Source of the DNA: Kiritimatiellia bacterium
GTDB lineage: Bacteria > Verrucomicrobiota > Kiritimatiellia > SLAD01
DNA length: 5,390 nucleotides
Assembly (NCBI GenBank): GCA_007127595.1
Contig: SKZA01000120.1
Coordinates: 1 to 5,390, forward strand
Reading direction: 5' to 3'
Under the pieces are notes generated by a model, which saw only the letters and a list, made by a program, of their open reading frames with translations, ran no database searches and was not told the origin of the DNA. Made by a program: the position numbers and the translations under genes. How positions within the stretch are numbered: the stretch's first letter is position 1; the number at the start of each line of letters is the position of its first letter. This document shows, piece after piece, positions 1-5,318 of this stretch.

Positions 1-165
1 ATAGTCACGGCAGAGCACACAGTCACCGCCCCATTCTCGCTTGATGAACTAACGCTTCCCGGCGCTCGTTTCGGAAAATAATCCCACGTACACTCCCCGG
101 TCGGGTAAACTTTGGCTTACCTGGGATTCTGCGAGATGGTGGCAACGCAAGGGCGCTTCCCGCTC
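1..165. other. left-edge region without a supported gene
   Basis: This stretch lies downstream of the last minus-strand gene. I see no reading frame with a plausible start and ribosome binding site, no tRNA-like fold and no hairpin followed by a T-tract. A short direct repeat AGTCAC occurs near positions 4 and 21, but it is too short to mean much. The terminator of the lipoprotein transcript is therefore not visible here, or is not of the intrinsic type. A minus-strand gene could begin at the very edge with a GTG, but too little of it is in the window to judge. Confidence 0.4.
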
Positions 166-561
166 TCACCGACGCATGGTGCGGGTTCGTTGCGTCTCGG
201 CGGGAACGACCATCAAGCGATAATGGCGTACGACGCCGCGTGGCATGTCATCCTCCAGTCGAATCTCTCCGCCATTGCCGCGTATACGTTCCGCGCCCGG
301 CAAAGGCCGCCATTCCCCCCCCACACGCTGACCGTCGAGATAGATGACCGTATACAGATTCCCCAGGCGTGACTGCCAGCTCAATTGCGCCGTGTCGCCT
401 GTTCGGGCAACGATCAAGGGCGCATGTCGGTCCGGATCATCCGCCCGCAGGGGTTCCGAGGGGGTGGTTGTGCATCCGACACCGATCAAGAATAGCGAAC
501 AACATACGGCCTGAAGTAAGCCGCGGAAGCGCTTGCTACTTGATAGGCGTATCGTCTTCAT
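166..561 (-). CDS. small putative lipoprotein with beta-sandwich-like domain
   Basis: Seen: 131 residues with a basic N-terminus (K2, R5, K10, R11, R13), a hydrophobic stretch at about 15-29 and Cys30 in the context LIGVGC. This resembles a signal-peptidase-II lipobox, but Gly at -3 is unusual, so lipidation is likely rather than certain. There is no Asp at +2, so by the E. coli Lol rule it would go to the outer membrane. Residues 59-118 (LSWQSRLGNLYTV, then GEWRPLPG, ending HYRLMVV) have the hydrophobic and Trp/Tyr spacing of fibronectin-III-like domains often found at the ends of Verrucomicrobiota-type exported proteins; that assignment is inference. The ATG lies 26 bases inside the preceding gene, so translation is probably coupled; no good ribosome binding site is visible. 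A run of eight G encodes V80-G81-G82 and could slip. The function is unknown, and the start is the only in-frame ATG that gives a signal peptide. Confidence 0.72.
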   Translation of the reverse strand: MKTIRLSSSKRFRGLLQAVCCSLFLIGVGCTTTPSEPLRADDPDRHAPLIVARTGDTAQLSWQSRLGNLYTVIYLDGQRVGGEWRPLPGAERIRGNGGEIRLEDDMPRGVVRHYRLMVVPAETQRTRTMRR

Positions 562-1375
562 CTTCCGTCCAGTCCGTCGGCTCTACCACGGGCACGGGAT
601 CGTAAATCGGTTGAGGGCGAATCCGCGGCGCGGGCCTTGGTTCGGCTTCCGGCTCAGGTTCTTCTTTCGGCTCGTGCTCGGGATCCGGCCGTTCCATGTC
701 CACCGGCATGGGAACGGGCTCGGTCGGACGCTCGGGCTCGATGACCGGTACGGGTCGAGGTTCCCGCTCTTCCATAACGGGTACCACGGGCAAGGCCGGT
801 GGATCATCCACATGCCGGCGTGGCGGTTGTTGCCGTGCGCGCGTCATCTGATCATACCATGAAATCGTTTCGCGTTCCGGCGAGATGTCTTCAATCTCCA
901 TGTTATAGCGGCGGGCGAACCAACGCCATTCCGATCGACTGAAATCCAGCAATCGGCCCAACGCATTCAACAATTCATCCGGTTCCGTGGTGTCGATACT
1001 CATCACCACCGGACCCCAGTCGGAAGCCTCAATCAATGAACGCGGCAACTGTCGATCATCGCCGACCAATATGATGCGAGCGGGTTGTTCAAGCAGAAAA
1101 AGGCCGCCCTCATACTCGTCCATGGGAATCGGTAACCAACGTTCGCCCGTCCATGCATGCAATGCCGGACGCTCCGTGCGCGCGTCGCCACGATAGGTCA
1201 CAAGCGCAATCGGCCGCTTATCAATCAGATCAAAAGAAATCTGGATGACGTTGAAGCGTTCGGGAACCACCAACAGCGATAAGGTGCGCGGCTCCGGGGC
1301 GCGCGCCAACACACTGCCCGCAAGAAGCAGCAGAACTCCCATCACCAACCCCAAGGGCTTTATACCCATATTCAT
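536..1375 (-). CDS. secreted protein with Pro/Glu-rich C-terminal tail, unknown function
   Basis: 279 residues from the chosen ATG. The frame stays open up to a GTG at 1414, but the ATG at 1375 has AGGGA five bases upstream and starts a clean signal peptide: K6, a hydrophobic core at about 8-22, then VLARA with likely signal-peptidase-I cleavage after Ala26. Residues 30-182 look globular (GERWLPIPMDEYEGG at 77-91, ARIILVGDD at 99-107, an aromatic segment EWRWFARRYN at 149-158). From about 184 to 266 the chain is almost all Pro, Glu, Arg and Val in EP/RP/VP steps, followed by an acidic end (WTEDEDD). Such a tail is probably extended and may span the periplasm or bind a partner. No membrane anchor or catalytic motif is visible, and I do not recognise the family. 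It begins 63 bases after the DUF255-family gene and overlaps the lipoprotein gene, so the three probably share a transcript. Confidence 0.8.
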   Translation of the reverse strand: MNMGIKPLGLVMGVLLLLAGSVLARAPEPRTLSLLVVPERFNVIQISFDLIDKRPIALVTYRGDARTERPALHAWTGERWLPIPMDEYEGGLFLLEQPARIILVGDDRQLPRSLIEASDWGPVVMSIDTTEPDELLNALGRLLDFSRSEWRWFARRYNMEIEDISPERETISWYDQMTRARQQPPRRHVDDPPALPVVPVMEEREPRPVPVIEPERPTEPVPMPVDMERPDPEHEPKEEPEPEAEPRPAPRIRPQPIYDPVPVVEPTDWTEDEDDTPIK

Positions 1376-1438
1376 ACTTTTCCCTTTCAAGTAAACCCAT
1401 ACCGAAGCTAACACCCGCCATCACACACTGCAAGAATC

Positions 1439-3538
1439 TTAAACACCGCGCCCACGCTGCGCCAGCGCCTTTCTCAACGCCTCGGGCGCGGTCACGGGGG
1501 CATGACACGTTCTGTCTTCACATACGTACACAGCGGCCCGCTCCTCTACCGGCCTCTTTCCACTCAACAACGCATGTCCGGTGTAGTCCGCGCCCGGGAA
1601 GGCATAGGCCGTCACGGCATTCGGAAGATACGTCTCGGCAAGCGCCTGATTGAGCGTGCTCCAGTTCGGGGCGGACGGGTCACCGGCCACGACCATTTCC
1701 TGAATCGGACCAAGACGGAAATCCAACGCCGCCAGCATATTCAGCAGGCCGCGGGGCATTTTCTCCATATGCCCCGCATGCGCGCGCAAGATCGCGTCGC
1801 CCGCGCGAAACAGGTCATCGCGGGTCGTCAAGGCCGCCAGACGCAACAAGCCATGAGCAGCTACGGAATTCCCTGAGGGTTCCGCGCCGTCAAACGTCGG
1901 TTTCGATCGCACCAATACATCGCGATGCAGGCGCGCGGACGTGTAGTAGCATCCCCCCCCTTCCGCATCCCTGAACTCGTCCAGCATCCGCTCCGCCCAT
2001 TCTTCCGCCGCATCCAATACGTCGGGATCGCCTTCCGCCTCGTACAGGTCAATCAAACCCTGAACCAGAAATGCGTGATCATCCAGATACGCCGGATGCC
2101 GGGCGCGTCCGGCGCGCCAGGTGCGGTACAACGTATTGTCCAGCACCAGTTCGGAGAGCAGAAATTGTGCGGCCCGGCGCGCCGCCTCAATATATAGCGT
2201 CCGCTGGAACGCACGTCCTGCCCGGGCAAACGCGCTGATCATCAGGCCGTTCCACGCGGTAATTACCTTGTCATCAAGGCCGGGCCGCACGCGCTTGCTT
2301 CGCGCCTCCAGCAATCGCAGCTTCCATCCCGTCAGTTTGGCGGCAACGTCTTCCTGAGATAGGCCCTTGCGTTCCGCGAACTCCGGGGCGGGCGTCGGCA
2401 CGTGCAGAATGCTTGCCCCTTCAAAGTTCCCGCCGGGCGTTACCCCCCAGAAGTCACAGGCCAGGGCGCCCTCTTCCTCGCCGAGCACATCCTTTAACGT
2501 CTCGGGCGTCCAGACATAGAATTTCCCTTCCTCGCCCTCACTGTCGGCGTCCTCCGACGAGTAGAACGCGCCGTGTTCGTCGCTCATGTCGCGCAATACA
2601 TAGTCCAGCGTCTCAACCGCCACGTCGCGATAGAACGAATCGTGCGTCAGTTGCCACGCTTCCGTATACGCCGTCGCCAAAAGCGCGTTGTCATAGAGCA
2701 TCTTCTCGAAATGCGGTACCAGCCACTTTTCATCCACGGAATAGCGATGAAACCCCCCGCCCACCTGATCGTAAAGACCGCCGCGCGCCATGTAATCGAG
2801 CGTATGCCGCAGCATGGTGACAAGCGGCTCCCCGCCCGTGCGCGCGTATTGTCGCATCAGAAGATGCAGCGCCGCCGTGGGCGGGAATTTAGGCGCCTCG
2901 CCGAAGCCGCCCCATTGTGGATCGAAGCTCTGTTCCAATTGCCCGACGGCCCTGTCGATCACGCGCGCTTGCAGTTCATCCGAACCCGGCGTTTGCGCCG
3001 CGGCATGACTGCCGATCGAGCGCGTAATCTCGTCCGCGCTTTTCAGGATGTCGTCATGCTTCTCCGACCATAGCTGCGCGATGCGTTCAAGCAGGGTCTT
3101 GAAACCAACGCGACCATAACGATTTTCCGGCGGAAAGTACGTCCCGCCGAAGAACGGTTTCCGGTCCGGCGTAAGGAAGACCGTCATCGGCCATCCGCCG
3201 CTGCCCGTCAACATCTGGACTGCCGTCATATAGATCTCGTCGAGATCCGGCCGTTCTTCGCGGTCCACCTTGATGCTGATGAAATGACGCTTCAGGAGTT
3301 CGGCCACCTCCTCGCTTTCAAACGATTCCCGTTCCATCACGTGACACCAGTGACAGGCCGAATATCCGATGGAGAGAAAGATAGGTTTCCCCTCCTCATG
3401 CGCCCGGTTCAATGCTTCCTCACCCCAGGGATACCAATCCACCGGGTTATGCGCATGCTGCAGGAGGTACGGACTGGTCTCGTCGGCTAATCGATTGGGG
3501 GGTCGCTTGTCGTTTAAATCTTTCATGGCAGACAGCAT
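1439..3538 (-). CDS. thioredoxin-domain DUF255 (YyaL/SSP411-like) protein
   Basis: 699 residues, close to the usual bacterial length for this family, and apparently intact. Residues 15-160 are the thioredoxin-like domain (DUF255): the signature RLADETSPYLLQHAHNPVDW at 16-35, a CHWC redox motif at 62-65, VDREERPD at 91-98 and a cis-Pro in GGWP at 114-117. Residues 190-610 match the alpha/alpha-barrel part, with KFPP (217-220), HFEKMLYDNA (276-285), SSEDADSEGEEGKFYVW (327-343), DDKVITAWNGLMISAFAR (422-439), YLDDHAF (484-490) and GAEPSGNS (551-558). The C-terminal segment has VCEDRTC (672-678), also typical of the family. There is no signal peptide, so it is probably cytoplasmic. The family is widespread from bacteria to mammalian SPATA20, but to my knowledge its reaction is not established; the fold suggests a redox or carbohydrate-related role. 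Start choice is uncertain: ATG at 3538 has only a GGGG immediately upstream, and ATG at 3526 has no better site. A run of eight G encodes G527-G529. Confidence 0.95.
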   Translation of the reverse strand: MLSAMKDLNDKRPPNRLADETSPYLLQHAHNPVDWYPWGEEALNRAHEEGKPIFLSIGYSACHWCHVMERESFESEEVAELLKRHFISIKVDREERPDLDEIYMTAVQMLTGSGGWPMTVFLTPDRKPFFGGTYFPPENRYGRVGFKTLLERIAQLWSEKHDDILKSADEITRSIGSHAAAQTPGSDELQARVIDRAVGQLEQSFDPQWGGFGEAPKFPPTAALHLLMRQYARTGGEPLVTMLRHTLDYMARGGLYDQVGGGFHRYSVDEKWLVPHFEKMLYDNALLATAYTEAWQLTHDSFYRDVAVETLDYVLRDMSDEHGAFYSSEDADSEGEEGKFYVWTPETLKDVLGEEEGALACDFWGVTPGGNFEGASILHVPTPAPEFAERKGLSQEDVAAKLTGWKLRLLEARSKRVRPGLDDKVITAWNGLMISAFARAGRAFQRTLYIEAARRAAQFLLSELVLDNTLYRTWRAGRARHPAYLDDHAFLVQGLIDLYEAEGDPDVLDAAEEWAERMLDEFRDAEGGGCYYTSARLHRDVLVRSKPTFDGAEPSGNSVAAHGLLRLAALTTRDDLFRAGDAILRAHAGHMEKMPRGLLNMLAALDFRLGPIQEMVVAGDPSAPNWSTLNQALAETYLPNAVTAYAFPGADYTGHALLSGKRPVEERAAVYVCEDRTCHAPVTAPEALRKALAQRGRGV

Positions 3539-3611
3539 ACCCCGTCATAAGCGAGATACAACGGCAAAGGCGTGTGATCCAGTTCCGCCAAGGAACGACA
3601 AGGTTTGCTTC

Positions 3612-3703
3612 GTAGCCGCGCCGGTAACGGTGTGGATGCAGAACCAGCGGCCCGGATTTCCACCGTCCGACGACGGCGACTACAAGAGCTGTAGCCGCGC
3701 CGG
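3612..3703. repeat. 13-bp direct repeat pair in intergenic spacer
   Basis: GTAGCCGCGCCGG occurs exactly at 3612-3624 and again at 3691-3703, 79 bases apart, inside the 167-base spacer between the unknown gene and the DUF255-family gene. The right copy forms part of a hairpin. Exact repeats in a small spacer suggest a dispersed intergenic repeat (REP-like) or a duplicated protein-binding site; the sequence alone does not decide. No transposase or terminal inverted repeat is present. Confidence 0.55.
3663..3698 (-). other. tandem hairpins after unknown gene, possible weak terminator
   Basis: In the minus-strand RNA, just downstream of the stop codon at 3706-3708, GCGGCTACA pairs with TGTAGTCGC around a 5-base loop (plus positions 3676-3684 and 3690-3698). 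That makes nine pairs including one G-U wobble, which works only in the minus-strand RNA. A second small hairpin, CCGTC-GTCG-GACGG (3663-3676), follows and overlaps the first by one base. There is no U-tract, so a classical intrinsic terminator is not supported. It may instead stabilise the 3' end of the nrdR transcript or be part of the local repeat. Confidence 0.35.
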
Positions 3704-3705
3704 AA

Positions 3706-4356
3706 TCACATGGCCAGCAATACGCGCGGGGTGGCGGTCCACTTTCGAGCCGTCGCCTCGCGTTGCAGCACGGAACGGATATAGGCGGGCATCGTCCGAT
3801 CGGCCCGCTCCGATCCGTCTACACGAACCGTCAGCGTGCCCGCGCCCGCAGTCGCGTCCCAAGCGGGCGCCAAGGCGCGCACCAACGTGCGCACCATGAG
3901 CAGCGACGCCAGTTCCATGTCGCATGCCGTCCGGCGAATACGCGTCAAGTCGAGCCGCCAGACCGGCGCTTGCTCCGCCGTAATCCATTCCTTGTTCCAA
4001 CGGACCGCGCCGGCCACCACGGCCTTCCAGAGCACGGGCGACACGTCGCTCACGGAAAGCAACGCCTTGAGCGTTTGTTTCACAGCGCGCTGTTCGACAT
4101 GACCGTTCATCACACACTCGGCCGCATCGGTTTCGCCGACGCCCCACAACGCGCGCGACACCAACATGGGTACATACGAGGCGGGCATGCCATGCACGAG
4201 GTCGTCCGCGCAATAGGTTGCCACGCCGCGCGCCATATCGCGGTACAGCGCATGCCGATCCGCCGGAATCCCGTACGAGGATTCCACCTCACGCAGGATA
4301 TGCTCACTCAATGCGTGCTCGCGTTCCTCCATCGCCGCTTGGACATGCCATACCAT
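3706..4356 (-). CDS. unrecognised 216-residue protein downstream of nrdR
   Basis: I do not recognise this protein. It is 216 residues, probably cytoplasmic (no signal peptide or clear membrane segment) and mostly helical in character, with several Trp residues (W71, W110, W120, W124, W133, W166, W206). Three Cys (49, 81, 145) are scattered and do not form a metal-site pattern. Residues 133-180 (WRLDLTRIRR, then ELASLLMVRTLVRALAPAWD, then GTLTVRVDG) look like the best-conserved core, a helix pair followed by a strand. The ATG is 7 bases after the nrdR stop, and AGGGAG at the end of nrdR serves as its ribosome binding site, so it is almost certainly co-transcribed and perhaps translationally coupled. 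A nearby ATG gives an alternative start at M9. The link to deoxynucleotide control is by position only. Confidence 0.82.
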   Translation of the reverse strand: MVWHVQAAMEEREHALSEHILREVESSYGIPADRHALYRDMARGVATYCADDLVHGMPASYVPMLVSRALWGVGETDAAECVMNGHVEQRAVKQTLKALLSVSDVSPVLWKAVVAGAVRWNKEWITAEQAPVWRLDLTRIRRTACDMELASLLMVRTLVRALAPAWDATAGAGTLTVRVDGSERADRTMPAYIRSVLQREATARKWTATPRVLLAM

Positions 4357-4363
4357 GGCCTTG

Positions 4364-4819
4364 TTACTCCCTGCCGATCAGGCCTTCAACCTCGCTCAAA
4401 AACTGATTCACGTCCTTGAACCTCCGATACACCGAGGCGAACCGGATATAAGCGACCTCGTCGATCTTCTCGAGGCTCTCCATCACCTTTTTCCCGATCG
4501 CGGTGCTGGGGACCTCCCGCTCGTACTCCGCTTCCAGTTCGTTGATGATATTGCTGACCAACACCTCCACCTGGGTGGCGCTGATCGGCCGTTTTTCGCA
4601 GGCACGGATCACCCCGCTCAGTAATTTCTTTCGATCCAATTCCTCATGGCGGCCATCCCGTTTGATCACGCGCAGGTGCGCCTTTACGACCTCTTCGTAG
4701 GTGGAAAACCGATGATTACACGCCAGGCAGATGCGTCGGCGGCGGATGACTTCCCCGTTCCGCACCGTTCGGGTATCCACCACTTTATCGTCCTGATGGC
4801 CGCATTTGGGACAGCGCAT
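4364..4819 (-). CDS. nrdR: transcriptional repressor NrdR
   Basis: 151 residues, the standard family length. NrdR is a cytoplasmic repressor of ribonucleotide reductase genes that binds ATP and dATP and thereby couples transcription to the deoxynucleotide pool. The N-terminal zinc ribbon is complete: MRCPKC (Cys3, Cys6) and CLAC (Cys31, Cys34), with RRRRICLACNHRFSTYE at 26-42 as in the family. The ATP-cone spans about 49-139, with VIKRDGR at 51-57, the LLSGVIRACEKRPIS segment at 66-80 and the signature VAYIRFASVYRRF at 122-134. No key residue is missing. The start is fixed by the zinc ribbon; the ribosome binding site is weak (AAGGA, 12 bases upstream). Upstream lies a candidate NrdR box, suggesting self-repression. 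No ribonucleotide reductase gene lies in the window, so its main targets are elsewhere. The unknown gene at 3706-4356 is its operon partner. Confidence 0.98.
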   Translation of the reverse strand: MRCPKCGHQDDKVVDTRTVRNGEVIRRRRICLACNHRFSTYEEVVKAHLRVIKRDGRHEELDRKKLLSGVIRACEKRPISATQVEVLVSNIINELEAEYEREVPSTAIGKKVMESLEKIDEVAYIRFASVYRRFKDVNQFLSEVEGLIGRE

Positions 4820-4873
4820 ATTGTCAATGAATCCTTTTTCGAGGCTCCTTATAGGGTCACCGAAAAAGCTACC

Positions 4874-4889
4874 ATACTAGATATAGTAG
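4874..4889. promoter_or_regulatory. candidate NrdR box upstream of nrdR
   Basis: The plus strand reads ATACTAGATATAGTAG. Against the NrdR box consensus as I recall it, acaCwAtATaTwGtgt, 12 of 16 positions match, including nine of the ten core positions (CTAGATATAG against CwAtATaTwG). The inner 14 bases are a near-perfect dyad, TACTA-GATA-TAGTA. It lies 55 bases upstream of the nrdR start and overlaps the -10 part of the best promoter candidate. NrdR boxes usually occur in pairs about two or three helical turns apart; I do not find a convincing second copy, which lowers confidence. Confidence 0.55.
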
Positions 4890-4910
4890 GGTCAAGGGAT
4901 TTGGGGGCAA
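4883..4910 (-). promoter_or_regulatory. candidate nrdR promoter
   Basis: On the minus strand TTGCCC (4905-4910) and TACTAT (4883-4888) are separated by 16 bases, each matching four of six sigma-70 consensus positions. A closer TTGACC at 4890-4895 is a better -35 hexamer but has no -10 at suitable spacing. The candidate is placed between the terminator of the histone-like gene and nrdR, as expected for an independent promoter. The NrdR box covers its -10 element. Confidence 0.35.
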
Positions 4911-4944
4911 AGACATTGACCCCCGTGGCGGCCAGGGGCAAGAT
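4889..4944. repeat. G/C-run inverted repeats upstream of nrdR
   Basis: GGGTCAA at 4889-4895 and TTGACCC at 4916-4922 form an exact 7-bp inverted repeat around a G-rich centre (GGGATTTGGGGG). Directly after it, CCCCGTGG and CCAGGGG (within 4921-4940) can form a second stem with one bulged base and a 3-base loop. The remaining spacer to about 5033 holds another short G/C-rich pair (GGACGG near 4956 and CCGTCC near 4988). Together they resemble intergenic REP-like debris. No transposase is nearby. Confidence 0.35.
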
Positions 4945-5033
4945 CAGAGGCATGGGACGGAGTTTACGGCTTGTAGGGCCGGGCATCCCGTCCGTTATTG
5001 GTGCCGTTCTTTCTCTGCTGAAGCGTAACCAAT

Positions 5034-5082
5034 AAAAAATGGCAGTCGCCACCTCGTGATCAACTCCGTGGCGACTGCCATT
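5034..5082 (-). terminator. intrinsic terminator after the histone-like gene
   Basis: Positions 5038-5052 and 5068-5082 are exact reverse complements (AATGGCAGTCGCCAC arm, 15 bp) around a 15-base loop. On the minus strand the stem runs into TTTTTT at 5034-5039, the classical rho-independent layout, ending the histone-like transcript before the nrdR promoter. On the plus strand the stem is followed by TTCCTTTTTA, so it might work in both directions, although no plus-strand gene is visible. Confidence 0.88.
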
Positions 5083-5089
5083 CCTTTTT

Positions 5090-5122
5090 ACAGGCTGTCC
5101 GGCATTTTCATGCCGATCCTGT
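5090..5122 (-). other. GAAA-tetraloop hairpin in the 3' untranslated region
   Basis: In the minus-strand RNA, starting two bases after the histone-like stop codon, CGGCAU pairs perfectly with AUGCCG around a GAAA tetraloop (plus positions 5100-5115). An outer stem ACAGG/CCUGU (5118-5122 with 5090-5094) closes it across an asymmetric internal loop. GNRA loops are especially stable and can act in tertiary contacts. The element sits between the coding region and the terminator, so it is probably part of the mature message, perhaps protecting its 3' end. Confidence 0.6.
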
Positions 5123-5123
5123 G

Positions 5124-5303
5124 TTATTTCTTCTTCGCCGCTTTCTTCTTAGCGGTTTTCTTTTTGGCGACTTTCTTCTTAGCCGTCTTCTTCTTAGCGG
5201 CTTTCTTCTTGGCGGTCTTCTTCTTAGCCGTCTTCTTAGCCGTCTTCTTCTTGGCTACTTTCCGCTTCGCCGCTTTCTTTTTCGCTCTCTTTTTCGCTGC
5301 CAT
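5124..5303 (-). CDS. lysine-rich histone-H1-like protein of AKKK-type repeats
   Basis: 59 residues, reading MAAKKRAKKKAAKRKVAKKK at the start and continuing as TAKKK/AAKKK/VAKKK units to the end: twelve units, two of them shortened to four residues. By my count there are 33 Lys, 2 Arg, 16 Ala, 5 Thr, 2 Val and the initial Met, with no acidic or aromatic residue. This composition is that of histone-H1 tails and of bacterial H1-like proteins (chlamydial Hc1/Hc2 tails, AlgP-type tails), which bind and compact DNA or RNA without sequence specificity. It has no globular domain at all. The ATG has a very good ribosome binding site (AGGGGGTGA, six bases away), and a hairpin and strong terminator follow, so it is a real single-gene transcript. 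The reverse strand is open only as a Phe/Leu/Ala-rich artefact of the repeat. The exact role (nucleoid compaction, ribosome or RNA binding) is inferred from composition. Confidence 0.9.
   Translation of the reverse strand: MAAKKRAKKKAAKRKVAKKKTAKKTAKKKTAKKKAAKKKTAKKKVAKKKTAKKKAAKKK
5127..5300 (-). repeat. degenerate 15-bp tandem repeat encoding XAKKK units
   Basis: The coding region of the histone-like gene is built from units close to GCYAAGAAGAAGRCS, mostly 15 bp, with two 12-bp units. Codon choice drifts (AAG/AAA, GCT/GCC/GCG), more in the units at the start of the gene (with Arg substitutions) than at its end. Unit gains and losses are always in frame, so protein length can change by recombination or slippage without breaking the gene. 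Confidence 0.85.
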
Positions 5304-5309
5304 GCTTTT

Positions 5310-5318
5310 TCACCCCCT
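5310..5318 (-). promoter_or_regulatory. strong ribosome binding site of the histone-like gene
   Basis: The minus strand reads AGGGGGTGA six bases before the ATG, eight of nine matches to AGGAGGTGA. It is much better than any other site in the window and decides both the start and the reality of this short gene. A small CCGCC-ACC-GGCGG hairpin (5328-5340) lies just upstream. I could not identify a promoter in the remaining 50 bases to the window edge. Confidence 0.8.

Noticed and set aside
1376..1414. GTG start at 1414 for the secreted protein
   Set aside because: It adds 13 residues before a clean signal peptide, while the ATG at 1375 has a well-placed AGGGA.
2573..3073. 166-residue plus-strand open frame, arginine-rich
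   Set aside because: Lies wholly antisense to the well-supported DUF255-family gene; composition is that of a complementary-strand shadow in GC-rich DNA.
3582..3596. GTTCC-GCCAA-GGAAC inverted repeat as an operator or terminator
   Set aside because: Five-bp arms in a GC-rich spacer are expected by chance, and no T-tract or promoter element is linked to it.
3763..4419. 218-residue plus-strand open frame opposite the unknown gene, of nearly equal length
   Set aside because: Rich in Arg and His with no motif and no ribosome binding site; the minus-strand frame has a ribosome binding site, operon spacing with nrdR and balanced composition.
4843..4858. Second NrdR box about 31 bases from the first
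   Set aside because: Only the short CCTTATAGG palindrome is there; alignment to the consensus at the required spacing is poor.
4849..5052. 67-residue minus-strand open frame between the histone-like gene and nrdR
   Set aside because: Starts with GTG inside the terminator stem and crosses the promoter and NrdR box; no ribosome binding site.
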